A DNA stretch of 64,000 bases from positions 310,001 through 374,000 of the forward strand of contig JAXGIW010000001.1 of NCBI GenBank assembly GCA_040770625.1. The letters are read 5' to 3'. This DNA is from 58-81 sp012729145 (lineage in GTDB: Bacteria > Synergistota > Synergistia > Synergistales > Thermovirgaceae). Position 1 is the first letter of the stretch; each line of letters starts with the position of its first letter. Under the pieces are notes generated by a model. It was not told the DNA's origin. It made no database searches and saw only the letters and a program-made list of their open reading frames with translations. The translations under genes and the position numbers were made by a program. Positions 7,765 through 16,787 of the stretch are shown here, in pieces.

Positions 7765-8468
7765 TATCCAGACTCCTCGGTCGGCAGGGCGAGGATATAG
7801 CCCAGCCCCCTGACGGTCTTGATCCGGTCAGAGCCGTCAGAGAAGGTGCCTATCTTCCGTCGGAGGTTGCTGATGTGAACGTCAAGGCTCCTGTCGAAGG
7901 GGGAGAAGGACCTCTTCAGTACACTTCTGACCAGAACCTCTCTCGAGATTGCAGTGCCGGCCGAATGGGCCAGGGTCTCAAGAAGGTCAAACTCCACGGT
8001 GGTAAGCTCGATGCGTTTACCGCCGGCGCTCACGTACCTCGCCGCCGGGTCTATGGTCATGTCCCCTACGTGGTAGGTGCCTGTTTGGGAAGAACGGCTG
8101 CTGTCCATCCGGCCCCGCCTCAGTACGGCTCTGATCCGGGCCACCAGTTCCCTGGGGTTAAAGGGTTTGGGGAGGTAGTCATCGGCTCCAAGTTCAAGGC
8201 CAACTATCCGGTCCACATCATCGCCCCTGGCTGTCAGCATCAGGACAGGCACAGCGGATTGACGACGGATCTCCTTCAGGATCTCCATTCCCGAAAGACC
8301 GGGGAGCATTACGTCAAGGATGATCAGCGAGAAACGTTCTGCGAGAACCCTGGATGCCACCTTGCGTCCATCGTGAATGGATTCTACCTTGAATCCTTCG
8401 GACTCAAGGAACTCGGTAAGCAATTCGCAAAGCCCGGTATCATCATCGGCTAGCAGTATACGCTCCAC
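7764..8468 (-). CDS. OmpR-family response regulator, CpxR-like
   Basis: The product has 234 residues. The receiver domain has the acidic pocket DDD at 8-10, the phospho-acceptor Asp52 in LIILDVMLPG, a conserved Thr in MLTARG and the Lys in YLPKPFNP. The C-terminal winged helix (about 130-228) includes TTVEFDLLETLAHSAG and VDVHISNLRRKIG-like DNA-binding elements, ending in RIKTVRGLGYIL. It starts with GTG after a G-rich Shine-Dalgarno and precedes its kinase. The target genes are unknown. Confidence 0.93.
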   Translation of the reverse strand: MERILLADDDTGLCELLTEFLESEGFKVESIHDGRKVASRVLAERFSLIILDVMLPGLSGMEILKEIRRQSAVPVLMLTARGDDVDRIVGLELGADDYLPKPFNPRELVARIRAVLRRGRMDSSRSSQTGTYHVGDMTIDPAARYVSAGGKRIELTTVEFDLLETLAHSAGTAISREVLVRSVLKRSFSPFDRSLDVHISNLRRKIGTFSDGSDRIKTVRGLGYILALPTEESG

Positions 8469-8586
8469 GGCAATCCCCCCATGACAGGAAGGTCTTTGTC
8501 AGACTACCTCATTGATCCCTCAACTGCTGTCAAGAAAGGTTTTCTCTTGTAAAGGGTCCTTAACATTCCTTTACAGTGGACACCGA

Positions 8587-8958
8587 TCACTGGATCTCAG
8601 CGATCACATCTATCTCCACAAGGATCCCCAGCAGTTGGCTTCCCACGGTGGTCCTCACCGGAAAGGGGGGAGAAAAGAACTCCTTGTAGACACTGTTGAA
8701 GGCCTGGAAATCCTTCAGGTCGGCGAGGTGAACGGTGGTTTTCACAACGTCGTCCATGGTCGCACCGCCGGCCTCCAGGATGTTCCTGATGTTGGTCAGG
8801 ACCTGACGGGTCTGTTCCTCGATCGTCTCCGGGGTTTTGCCGGTTTCGTGGTTCAGCGGCCCCTGTCCTGACACGTAGATGCGGTTACCCACTTTAAGGC
8901 CCTGGGAATAGGGACCGATCGGATCTGGCGACCTGTCTGTTCGGATCTCTTGCTTCAT
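8587..8958 (-). CDS. ridA: RidA-family enamine/imine deaminase
   Basis: RidA proteins hydrolyse reactive 2-aminoacrylate and related enamines released by PLP enzymes such as serine/threonine dehydratase, protecting other PLP enzymes. At 123 residues this is the usual size. It carries GPYSQGLKVGN, the YVSGQ strand, TVHLADLKDF, and FPVRTTVGSQLLG with the conserved Arg that binds the carboxylate. The ATG at 8958 follows AGGGAGGT; the frame is open another 20 codons upstream but without family similarity. It lies just downstream of the IlvD-like gene on the same strand, which suggests a link to branched-chain or hydroxy-acid metabolism. Confidence 0.9.
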   Translation of the reverse strand: MKQEIRTDRSPDPIGPYSQGLKVGNRIYVSGQGPLNHETGKTPETIEEQTRQVLTNIRNILEAGGATMDDVVKTTVHLADLKDFQAFNSVYKEFFSPPFPVRTTVGSQLLGILVEIDVIAEIQ

Positions 8959-8988
8959 CTTGAAAACCTCCCTAAAAAAGATGGTGAA

Positions 8989-9061
8989 CGGTGAACGGAA
9001 AGATCTGCAGGAAAACAAAGGTTTTGCCGAATTCAGCCGTTTACTGTTTACTGTTTACGCC
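8989..9061. repeat. Heptamer repeat cluster A
   Basis: Two direct GTGAACG units (8991-9004) and three GTTTAC(T/G) units (9042-9061) lie in inverted orientation relative to each other. The last unit includes the TAA stop codon of the IlvD-like gene. The same degenerate 7-base unit recurs at about 21.72, 25.53 and 54.72 kb. Confidence 0.6.
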
Positions 9062-10770
9062 TTTGGGTTACTTACCCTGTCCTCCAGCATCGCTCCCAGG
9101 TGAGCCTGAAGTGCTGTCTTTGCGCAGAGACCCAGTATTCCCCGGCTCACCTTGGGTTGCGGCGGTATCCACTCCGAAAGCCGCCTTTTCAGCTCTTCAG
9201 CCGGAATATCGAGGTCCACTCTTCGTGCCGGGATATCGATGGATATGGGATCCCCTTCCCGGACGACGGCTATGGGTCCCCCCACATCTGCTTCTGGTGA
9301 AAGATGCCCAACTGCGGCGCCCTCGGTAAAACCGGAGAAGCGCCCATCGGTGACCACGAAAACCTCCTGACCCATTTCCAGACCGACGAGTGCGTCGGTG
9401 GTCATCATCATCTCCCTCATCCCCGGGGCCCCGCGTGGTCCTTCACGCCGGATAACCACCACGTCCCCTTTGGAGATCTTTCCCTCCACCACAGCGGAAT
9501 GGGCTTCCTCGTCGGAATCAAAGACCCTGGCTGGACCTTTGAAACGAAGAGCTTTCTCAGATATAGTCGAGGTCCGGCAGATGGCTCCGTCGGGGGCAAG
9601 GTTGCCTCTTACGACGGCGATTCCCCCGTTTGCCAGCACAGGTTCATTTGCTTTAGTGAGAACAGAGTTGTCCCTGGACCGTTCGTTCCTGAAGATATCC
9701 TCTGCCCTCAGGCCGGATACGGAGAGGGCTCCGCCATGGAGATACTCTCCCAGTTCACCCATTATCGCGGGTACTCCCCCCGCGTGGTGAAGGTCGACAA
9801 CGGTTGCCTTCCCCGTTGGAATGACCCTTGATATCACAGGGACCTCCCGGGATATCCGGTCGAAATCGTCCAGGTCCAGATCGATATCCAGATCCCTTGC
9901 CAGGCTGAGAAGGTGCAGAACGGCATTTGTGGAACCGGCTATACCCATAGTCAGTGTTATTCCGTTTAAGAGGTTCTCCCTGGAGATGATCTTCCGGGGG
10001 GTCAGATCCTCCTTGACCATATCGACGATCCTGCGTCCTGTCCTGGTGGCAAATCGCTCCTTCTCGGCATAAACGGCCGGAACTGTCGCCGATCCCGGAA
10101 GAGACATCCCTATGCCCTCTGCCAGGATCTGCATTGTGTTGGCCGTCCCCATGAGGGCACAGGCACCCGGGCCAGGGCATACGTTATCCTCAAGGTAACG
10201 CAGCTTTGCTGACACATCCTCATCGCCGTACTGGGCGCCGAAAACAAGCTGGTCCAGTTCGCTCATCACGGCCTGGCGGCCTTCGAAACGGGTCACGAGC
10301 TGGGGCCCCCCGGAAAGGAATATTGAAGGGAGGCCCGAGCGGATAGCACCTATGAGTACCCCGGGAATTATGCTGTCGCATGATGCCAGCAGGACCAGCC
10401 CGTCAAGAAGCTGGACGTTAGCCATTATCTCCACCGATGATGCTATAACGTCCCTTATGACCAGTTCGTAGCGAAGATGCGGAGTCCCAATGGGCACCGC
10501 CCCGCAGGTGGCTATGGTGCTGAATTCAAAGGGTGTGCCCCCGGCCTGGAGTATCCCGGCCTTTACACGCGCCGCGAGCCTGTCGAGATGCACGTGCCCC
10601 AACCCTGCGTCGTTTGCGGTATTCACCACACCGATCAGCGGGCGAGAGAGGTCCTCGTCATCGTATCCGCAACCCTTGTAGATCGCGCGGCGCGATGCCG
10701 ACCCCCTGCCGCTGAAAAGTCCAAGTCTTTTTGATCGCCAGGTCATCTTTGATCCGTTCCTTTCATGCAT
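9055..10770 (-). CDS. Divergent IlvD/Edd-family dehydratase
   Basis: The 571-residue product aligns along its whole length with dihydroxy-acid and sugar-acid dehydratases: VNTANDAGLGHVHL, FSTIATCGAVPIG, LLASCDSIIPG, FLSGGPQ, CPGPGACALMGTANTM, AGSTNAVLHLL, HHAGGVPAIMGELG and TDGRFSGFTEG. Those enzymes dehydrate 2,3-dihydroxy acids using an Fe-S cluster and Mg2+. Here the usual CDK is CDS, and the usual (S/D)DGI Asp position is Gly. The lysine (carbamylated in characterised members) and that Asp normally bind Mg2+. The protein may therefore have a different substrate or mechanism, and I do not assign the symbol ilvD. No other branched-chain synthesis genes adjoin it. The start could also be the ATG at 10746. 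Confidence 0.75.
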   Translation of the reverse strand: MHERNGSKMTWRSKRLGLFSGRGSASRRAIYKGCGYDDEDLSRPLIGVVNTANDAGLGHVHLDRLAARVKAGILQAGGTPFEFSTIATCGAVPIGTPHLRYELVIRDVIASSVEIMANVQLLDGLVLLASCDSIIPGVLIGAIRSGLPSIFLSGGPQLVTRFEGRQAVMSELDQLVFGAQYGDEDVSAKLRYLEDNVCPGPGACALMGTANTMQILAEGIGMSLPGSATVPAVYAEKERFATRTGRRIVDMVKEDLTPRKIISRENLLNGITLTMGIAGSTNAVLHLLSLARDLDIDLDLDDFDRISREVPVISRVIPTGKATVVDLHHAGGVPAIMGELGEYLHGGALSVSGLRAEDIFRNERSRDNSVLTKANEPVLANGGIAVVRGNLAPDGAICRTSTISEKALRFKGPARVFDSDEEAHSAVVEGKISKGDVVVIRREGPRGAPGMREMMMTTDALVGLEMGQEVFVVTDGRFSGFTEGAAVGHLSPEADVGGPIAVVREGDPISIDIPARRVDLDIPAEELKRRLSEWIPPQPKVSRGILGLCAKTALQAHLGAMLEDRVSNPKA

Positions 10771-11007
10771 TTGATGGTCCTATGCCAAACTTATACCATG
10801 ACCCATGCATTGCTTGCACTCTCTCCGGATAAACCGGTCTAGGAGCTGAGGCAAAATTATAATAATAAGGAACCCCTGTTATGACGATCTGGAAAAGATC
10901 CTGCAACACGAGCCGGCGGGAATGACATTACCGCTAACATGTTCAGGCATTATATCTTCTGACTGTACATGCCTTTTATTAAACAACCAAAGAAGATGGA
11001 CGTTAAC

Positions 11008-11756
11008 AAATCTACCCTTTGAATCTTCCAAATAGCATACATAGAAGAGCTGGCTGAAGGCGCTTTGTAGGATCCTGGGACGATGGCGAAGGTTTGCCTG
11101 AAGTGTGTGAAGACCTTTGCGGTGGGGGGGCTTCCAGTTGGGAGACCGCTAATTGGAGGCCGAAGCCGCGGCAAGGATCCATTCCGAAAGTGAACACGGA
11201 CCTCAGTTCAACTACCTGCTGAACCTCATGAAGCAGTAGAAGGGCGTCTCCGCCCCCCAGACAAAACTGCTTGAGGCGTTCTTCCGGGGTGATAACGACA
11301 AGAAGATCGCTTCGGAACTCGGGATAAGCCGCTCCACAGTCAGGAATCACCGTTTCCGCATGAAGGGACGTGCCAGGCACGCAAAGGTCTTTCTGGCAAT
11401 GATGCAGATCCTCGATCAGAAGGCAAAGCCGGAGGCAAGGCTCTTGGATCTTTCCGCCAACTCGAGGATGGCCGATGAACAGTATGCCCTTACCAGGGGA
11501 AAATACGAAAAGATAACACGGAAGTACTTCCGGGAAGACGGTACCCTGTTGCCTTTTACCCTAAAAGCCAGGGAGCGGGTCGCACTTCCCAGAAAGATCG
11601 TGGAGCCCTTTGGACAGGGTGTCAGATACTCGAAAAAGGAACTGAACACCCTCCTTGCAAAGATTGCCGAGGATTATGTCCTTGTGAGGAGGTGCCTGGT
11701 GGATCACGGCTTCGTCAGCTGTCGCGCCGACGGCAGCACCTACTGGGTAGAGCTTA
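11008..11756 (+). pseudogene. Degenerate second copy of the DUF2087 regulator
   Basis: This stretch aligns at the DNA and protein level with the intact regulator at 28282-29043. It has decayed: a TAG replaces a GAG codon near 11066, the frame shifts in the region 11110-11150, and a second TAG interrupts MKQ*KGV near 11239. Downstream of that stop the frame is open and well conserved (DNDKKIASELGISRSTVRNH, then the DUF2087 part ending YWVEL). The original stop is lost, so the frame runs on to 11890 into antisense of the next gene. The 247 bp upstream of it (10771-11017) hold nothing I can name. I read this as a duplication that has lost function, perhaps recently given the intact 3' half. Confidence 0.8.
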
Positions 11757-11787
11757 AGGGCCTTCAACATGGAAGTGTGCCAAGATC

Positions 11788-12309
11788 TTACCTTGGCGCA
11801 GAACCCTCCTGTATCAAACTTTCTTCCAACAGGATCTCGGCAACCCATCTGGCTGCTTTCCCCGCAACTACCGGACACTTGTCGTCGTGACCGCCGGCCT
11901 CTATAAAAGCCTTATGGTCGTCTTCATCATAAAGCCTGAAGGACCGTCCCATAAGTCTTTCCTGGATCTGGGCGCACATCGTGCTCCCGTATTCTTTTTC
12001 AAAGTGTTCTACCAAACGCCTTGCCAGTTCAAAGGTTCTGAACCTGATCCTTTCAGGATCAGGGAAATTATCGTACTCCCTTCCAAGGAAGGATCCTATA
12101 ACCAACACCGACCCTGTCAAGGCACCACAGGTGGCTCCGGAAAGGCCAACTCCTCCTGCCAGTCCGGTTGCTGCCTTGAATACGCTGTCGTCAACACCCC
12201 CGACGGCGTCCCTTATTGCTCCAACAACGCATTGTGAACACCCTCCGAACCTTCTCTCGTAGTCAGTCCCCAGGCTTTCGATCAGGTCGAGCAGTTCGTC
12301 TTTCTTCAT
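11788..12309 (-). CDS. C_GCAxxG_C_C family redox protein
   Basis: A 173-residue protein of the family named after its cysteine pattern: GGCSQCVVGAI near the N-terminus, GATCGALTG in the middle, then further Cys (TMCAQIQ, DKCPVVAG). The spacing suits binding of a metal or Fe-S cluster. Members are widespread in anaerobes, often near electron-transfer genes, but have no proven function. I place the start at the ATG at 12309 behind GGTGGAG; the frame also opens at a TTG at 12339. It follows the TRAP operon on the same strand but is separated from it by a terminator. Confidence 0.85.
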   Translation of the reverse strand: MKKDELLDLIESLGTDYERRFGGCSQCVVGAIRDAVGGVDDSVFKAATGLAGGVGLSGATCGALTGSVLVIGSFLGREYDNFPDPERIRFRTFELARRLVEHFEKEYGSTMCAQIQERLMGRSFRLYDEDDHKAFIEAGGHDDKCPVVAGKAARWVAEILLEESLIQEGSAPR

Positions 12310-12375
12310 GCACTCCACCCTTCCCCGGTAAAATATCAACTATGGATTCCATGTCATCTGTTCCAGCGTCGTCAC

Positions 12376-12421
12376 AAAAAAAGGGCCGCTGATCAAGAAG
12401 CTGGATGGAATACAGCGGCCC
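12376..12421 (-). terminator. Terminator of the first TRAP operon
   Basis: On the minus strand GGGCCGCTG and CAGCGGCCC form a perfect 9-bp stem followed by seven T residues, just after the dctM stop codon. Confidence 0.88.
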
Positions 12422-12434
12422 GATCGTTTTCAGG

Positions 12435-13709
12435 TCAGAACAGCAGTTCCGGCAGGAAAGTGGATATTACTGGAACGAAGGCAAGGATGAAGAGTCCAAT
12501 GATCAGAGCGATCAGGAAAGGTATGATCTTCCGGGTCAATTGCCCGATAGTAATATCGGCTATCCCACAGGTGGCGAACAGGGCGATCCCTACAGGCGGA
12601 GTGGCCATTCCGATGGCAAGGGCAATTACAGTGACCACTCCGAACTGGATCATGTCTATCCCGAGATGTTCTGCAATGGGAGCGAAGATAGGGACAACCA
12701 GAAGTATTATTGCCCCGGTTTCCATGAAAGTCCCTAGTATCAGGTAGATGACGAGCATGAGGATATAGATCACATACATATTCGACGACAGCCCCAGAAT
12801 AGCCGTTGAGGCGATCTGCGGGACCTGTTCAATGGTCATGATCCATCCGAATGGGCTTGCTGCAGCGATAAGGAGCATTATCATCGCCGAGTTCAGGGAT
12901 GCCTTGTAGAAGATAGGGACAAGATCTCTGAGACCCAGTTCCCGGTAGATGAAGAAGCTTACAAAAAGGCCATATACAACAGCTATGGCTGCTGACTCAG
13001 TAGGGGTGAAGACCCCCGTCATGATACCCCCGAGTATGATGACCGGCATCATCAGGCCCCATACTGCGTCGGAAAATGTCTTCCAGCGCTCCCTCCATGT
13101 TCTTCTGTCTTCCGTAGGGTATCCAAGCTGACGGGAACGGACATAGTTGACGCAAAGCAGGATAAAAGAAAGGAAAAGACCTGGAAGAATACCCCCTATA
13201 AGAAGTTGGCCTACCGAGACGTTCGCTACTATTCCGAAGATCACCATGGTGATGCTTGGGGGGATGATCACTCCGAGACAAGATGCCGAAGCAACAACAG
13301 CCGAAGCGTAAGACCTTGCGTAGCCCCGTTTTTCCATCTCTGGTATCGTAAGCCCACCAACGGCGGCGGCTGTTGCAGGAGTCGAACCCGATATTGCAGC
13401 AAAAAAGGTACAGGCAACGATCGAGACTGCTGCCAGGCCACCGGTTATGTGTCCAACCAGGGCACTGGCGAGGTTGACTATCCTCCTGGAAACTCCACCT
13501 CTTTCCATTATCGCTCCTGCAAGCATAAAGAAAGGGATCGCGAGAAGGGGAAAAGAGTTGGCCCCTGCGACCATCCTCTGCGGTATCATGGCAATCGGCA
13601 TGGATCCTGAGGCTATAAGGCTTGCCAGTGCTGCCATGCCGAGGGCAAATCCTATGGGAACGTTCAGCAGGAAACATACGATCAGGGTTGAAGCAAGCGC
13701 CATCAGCAT
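12435..13709 (-). CDS. dctM: TRAP transporter large permease DctM
   Basis: This 424-residue membrane protein is the ion-coupled translocation subunit of a tripartite carboxylate transporter (about 12 helices). Typical signatures are present: the AISGSTPATAAAVGGLTIPEM loop region with GSTPAT, GVIIPPSITMVIFG, GGIMTGVFTPTESAAIAVVYG, and ATPPVGIALFATC near the C-terminus. It overlaps the end of dctQ by 7 bases and is the last gene of the operon. Together with DctP and DctQ it imports a carboxylate by sodium or proton symport. The identity of that acid is unknown; neighbouring lyase, dehydrogenase and LarA genes suggest a 2-hydroxy acid. Confidence 0.95.
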   Translation of the reverse strand: MLMALASTLIVCFLLNVPIGFALGMAALASLIASGSMPIAMIPQRMVAGANSFPLLAIPFFMLAGAIMERGGVSRRIVNLASALVGHITGGLAAVSIVACTFFAAISGSTPATAAAVGGLTIPEMEKRGYARSYASAVVASASCLGVIIPPSITMVIFGIVANVSVGQLLIGGILPGLFLSFILLCVNYVRSRQLGYPTEDRRTWRERWKTFSDAVWGLMMPVIILGGIMTGVFTPTESAAIAVVYGLFVSFFIYRELGLRDLVPIFYKASLNSAMIMLLIAAASPFGWIMTIEQVPQIASTAILGLSSNMYVIYILMLVIYLILGTFMETGAIILLVVPIFAPIAEHLGIDMIQFGVVTVIALAIGMATPPVGIALFATCGIADITIGQLTRKIIPFLIALIIGLFILAFVPVISTFLPELLF

Positions 13710-14209
13710 GTCTGGGCCCTCCTATCCTCGGAAAAGTTCCTGACAATGTTGATGATCTCCAGAGAACAATACAGGACCAGCAAAACTCCCATCACCGGGA
13801 TAGAGAGATAGACCCAGCTCATGGGAAGTCCCAGTGCAGGTGAAGGCTGACGTTGGGTCATCATCGTAACGCTCCATCCATAGCGGATCATGAAGCTCGA
13901 AAAGAGGATTATCCCGAGGTTTACCAATATCTCCGTCAGGGATCTGATCTTGGCAGGGAGAAGACTGACGAATACATCGATCCCTATGTGGATGCGTTCC
14001 TTAATTCCGATCGCGGCAGCGACAAAACTGCACCAGATGAACAAAAACCTGACAAGTTCTTCGCTCCATGATGGGGCGCTGTTAAAAAGGTACCTCATGA
14101 ACACCTGGTAGAAAGTCAGAGCCGCAATGACCATCATTAAAATCGCAAGGAACCATTTAACTATGGTGTTGAAGTGCTTCAGGATTTTCCAGTTGCCGGA
14201 TTTTTCCAT
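13703..14209 (-). CDS. dctQ: TRAP transporter small permease DctQ
   Basis: A 168-residue protein with four predicted helices, including FLAILMMVIAALTFYQVFMRY, APSWSEELVRFLFIWCSFVAAAIGI and the conserved KERIHIGIDVFV. The WSEE(L/I)xR and HIxIDxF patterns are typical of DctQ. It binds the large permease and is needed for transport. Its start lies 91 bases after the dctP stop, and that gap is filled by a perfect 17-bp inverted repeat. Confidence 0.93.
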   Translation of the reverse strand: MEKSGNWKILKHFNTIVKWFLAILMMVIAALTFYQVFMRYLFNSAPSWSEELVRFLFIWCSFVAAAIGIKERIHIGIDVFVSLLPAKIRSLTEILVNLGIILFSSFMIRYGWSVTMMTQRQPSPALGLPMSWVYLSIPVMGVLLVLYCSLEIINIVRNFSEDRRAQTC

Positions 14210-14259
14210 TGTTTTCTCCCGTGCTTCTTTATGATCCTCCCATCCTTCAGGACAGGAGA

Positions 14260-14294
14260 AGGCTGGAGAAGGGATCTGATCCCTTCTCCAGCCT
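14260..14294 (-). promoter_or_regulatory. Perfect 17-bp stem-loop between dctP and dctQ
   Basis: AGGCTGGAGAAGGGATC is followed after one base by its exact reverse complement. There is no T-run after it. Placed between the abundant binding protein and the permeases, it could protect the upstream dctP mRNA from 3' decay or reduce read-through, giving more DctP than permease. Confidence 0.65.
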
Positions 14295-14300
14295 GAACGG

Positions 14301-15326
14301 CTACTTCGTATTTACGACACGTTCGACAAGTTCCTTGCCATATTCGGCGTTTCCGCTCCCCAGGGTCTCGTAGTATGCGGGATAGATGTTTTCTTGTGCG
14401 GTCTTAAGGAATTCGGTTTTGTCTACTTCGTTGATTTCCATTCCCTTTTCCTTGAGAACCTTCACCATCTCGATCTCGTACTTGGCCAGCTCTTCTCTCT
14501 GTATGTCGCAAGCTTCCTTGGCAGCCTCAGCGATCACTTTCTGGTGCTCTTCGCTGAGGTTGCTGAACCAGGCAAGGTTCGCAATGTACTGCCGCGGATA
14601 GTAGAAGTGACCGCTGAGAGAGAGATACTTCTGAACTTCGTAAAAGCGCTGGCTGAAAATAAGGTTCATAGGATTCTCCTGACCGTCGACAACGCCCTGC
14701 TGAAGCGCGGTATAAAGTTCGCCGAAGGCCATGGGGATCGCTGATGCTCCGAAAGCGTTGATGGTGTCGATCATGACCTTGCTTTCCATAACGCGGATCT
14801 TCATGCCCTTCATATCAACCATGGAATTGATGGGGCGGAGGTTGTTGGTGAAGTACCTGAAGCCTCCGTCATTGTAGGCAAGATGCCTGATACCCACTTC
14901 ATCATATTTTTTCTGGACGAACTGCCCCACGTCACCATCGAGGACTGTGTGAGCGTGGTCGATGTCCCTGAAAATGAAGGGAAGATCCCAGAGCATTGCT
15001 TCCGGGACGAACCGTCCCATGGGCCCGTTCTCAATGTCGCCCATCTCTATGGTTCCCATCTGGACCCCTTCCACAATGGTACGGGCATCTCCGAGCTGGG
15101 CAGCCGGGTAGACATCGACTCGGATCGCTCCGCCTGAACGCTCTTCTACCATCTTCTTGAAGGCGTAGACAGCAATGTTCTGGGGATCCTCAGGGATCGT
15201 GTTGCCGTTGTGGGCAAGCTTGACCACAATCTCCTTCGCCGCCATCGCGTTGCCGGGAGCCATAAAAATGGCCATACCCATAACCAGTGCAAGAACCGCT
15301 ACTGCTGCAATCAACTTTCTTGCCAT
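14301..15326 (-). CDS. dctP: TRAP transporter substrate-binding protein DctP
   Basis: A 341-residue periplasmic binding protein with a signal peptide (MARKLIAAVAVLALVMGMAI, cleavage near NAMAAKE). Family features are VDVYPAAQLGDARTIVEGVQMGTIEMGDI, DLPFIFRD, the Arg-containing MKGMKIRVMES, which normally contacts the substrate carboxylate, and ALQQGVVDGQENPMNLI. I start it at the ATG at 15326, preceded by AGGGAGGTG, because the 35-codon upstream extension would bury the signal peptide. It follows the lyase gene after a 171-bp gap containing a hairpin. It captures the substrate for DctQM. Confidence 0.93.
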   Translation of the reverse strand: MARKLIAAVAVLALVMGMAIFMAPGNAMAAKEIVVKLAHNGNTIPEDPQNIAVYAFKKMVEERSGGAIRVDVYPAAQLGDARTIVEGVQMGTIEMGDIENGPMGRFVPEAMLWDLPFIFRDIDHAHTVLDGDVGQFVQKKYDEVGIRHLAYNDGGFRYFTNNLRPINSMVDMKGMKIRVMESKVMIDTINAFGASAIPMAFGELYTALQQGVVDGQENPMNLIFSQRFYEVQKYLSLSGHFYYPRQYIANLAWFSNLSEEHQKVIAEAAKEACDIQREELAKYEIEMVKVLKEKGMEINEVDKTEFLKTAQENIYPAYYETLGSGNAEYGKELVERVVNTK

Positions 15327-15460
15327 CCGTGACACCTCCCTGTTTTGTCTTGCTTCTTTTTTCCTGTGCTTGTTCTCGGGGAAAGCTGCAAAGACGGTCT
15401 TGTGCCCATCTCTCTTTTGGTTTAACTTCATTACTGCCGACGCTTGTGTTGGCTGGCTGG

Positions 15461-15497
15461 CCGGGATCTTAGTGTCTTGCCAGGGACGGGATCCCGG
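15461..15497 (-). promoter_or_regulatory. Stem-loop after the lyase gene
   Basis: CCGGGATC (15461-15468) and GATCCCGG (15490-15497) pair around a 21-base loop directly after the stop codon of the isopropylmalate-synthase-like gene. No T-run follows on the minus strand, so it looks like an RNA-stability element rather than a full terminator. Confidence 0.45.
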
Positions 15498-16748
15498 TCA
15501 TGCCTTGTCAAGTACCGTCGTTGCGATATCCCCGAATTCCTCGATGGACAAGAGACACCTCTTTTCAAGGGCCTTGTCCTTGATCCTCTTGAGTATCTCA
15601 GCCTTGGCATCCTTGTCATCGGTCTGAATACCGAGCTTGTCGAGATAGATATCCACCGTTGGAAGACCGCTCATCTTACCGATGACCACCTTCGTATCGG
15701 GATGGCCCACCAGGTCGTACAGGAAAGGCGAGAGTTCAAGGGGCGCTATACCCTCCACGTTCTTGTACCAGGCGGCCACTATTCCCGACTCGATGTCAGC
15801 CACGCAGTCGCCGATAATGCCTCGGTTCTGACGCACGTTCAGTCCTGTGATCTCCCTGAGATACTTTGAGAGGGGATAGATCTTTTCGTAGCGAAGACCC
15901 GTGTCGATGCCGTACATCGTGAGAAGAGACACGGCAACATCCTCATAGGGGGCGTTGCCTGACCGCTCGCCGATACCAGATATGGACGTGTGGGCGATGT
16001 CGGCGCCTGCTGCCAGTCCCATGATGGTCGTGGCGGCGCCAAGGCCAAAGTCGTCATGGAAGTGGACCCCAATGGGCTTGTCGGTGATTCGCTCCTTGAC
16101 TTTTTTGATCAGGTAGGGGACCGAATGAGGGTTCAGCCCTCCAAAGGTGTCCACCACTGTGAGTTCATCCATGTGCCCCTCTGAAGCAACCCTGTCAACT
16201 ATGTTCAGGTAGTCGTCGATATCGGCCCTGGTCCCGTCAATGGTGAAGAAGGAGACGTACATCCCGTTCTCTTTTGCGTAAAGGGTGGCTTCGATCGACA
16301 CCTCTATGGCCCTCTCGAACTCCCAGCGGTAGGCATACTTGAGGATATGATCGCTGGCGGGGACCTCCATGACTATGTTCTTAACCCCAATGTCAACGGA
16401 CCTCTTGACATCCTCCTTCATGCATCTCGCAAAGGCAAAGATCTGCGGCCCAAGGTTCCTCTTGATGATCTCCTTGATGGCCTCCGCGTCCTGCTCCGAA
16501 ACCACGGGCATGCCAGCCTCGATCCGCTGAATACCCAGCTCGGCGAGCTTTTCAGCGATCACCACTTTCTGATCCTTGTTGAAGATCAGCCCCGCCTGCT
16601 GCTCACCGTCCCTCAGGGATACGTCGTGGAACTGGATGTTCGGGGAGAACTTCATGTCGGCCCTGACTTCAGGAATGAAGTTCCAAGGGCTTGTGTACCA
16701 TTTGTCGGTTTTCCAGGGTGTTTCGCTCTTGTTATGGATCGTTGCCAT
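15498..16748 (-). CDS. Isopropylmalate/homocitrate synthase-like DRE-TIM lyase
   Basis: A 416-residue member of the HMG-CoA-lyase-like superfamily, whose enzymes make or break a C-C bond next to a 2-keto or acyl-CoA group. It shows the DRE-type motif HDVSLRDGEQQAG with the catalytic Arg-Asp, the metal-binding VHFHDDFGLGAAT, and GIGERSGNAPYEDV, which is typical of the 2-isopropylmalate/homocitrate branch. It lacks a LeuA-type C-terminal regulatory domain of normal size. Lying between a D-2-hydroxyacid dehydrogenase and a TRAP transporter rather than leu genes, it is more likely catabolic. The ATG at 16748 fits the AGGAGG site better than the ATG at 16757. Confidence 0.85.
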   Translation of the reverse strand: MATIHNKSETPWKTDKWYTSPWNFIPEVRADMKFSPNIQFHDVSLRDGEQQAGLIFNKDQKVVIAEKLAELGIQRIEAGMPVVSEQDAEAIKEIIKRNLGPQIFAFARCMKEDVKRSVDIGVKNIVMEVPASDHILKYAYRWEFERAIEVSIEATLYAKENGMYVSFFTIDGTRADIDDYLNIVDRVASEGHMDELTVVDTFGGLNPHSVPYLIKKVKERITDKPIGVHFHDDFGLGAATTIMGLAAGADIAHTSISGIGERSGNAPYEDVAVSLLTMYGIDTGLRYEKIYPLSKYLREITGLNVRQNRGIIGDCVADIESGIVAAWYKNVEGIAPLELSPFLYDLVGHPDTKVVIGKMSGLPTVDIYLDKLGIQTDDKDAKAEILKRIKDKALEKRCLLSIEEFGDIATTVLDKA

Positions 16749-16787
16749 AAATTTCATTCCTCCTGAATAATTGCAGGGGACCAGTTC

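Noticed and set aside
11360..11890. A separate functional DUF2087 protein from the ATG at 11360
   Set aside because: There is no ribosome-binding site; it starts inside the helix-turn-helix of the parent gene and runs past the parental stop into antisense of the next gene.
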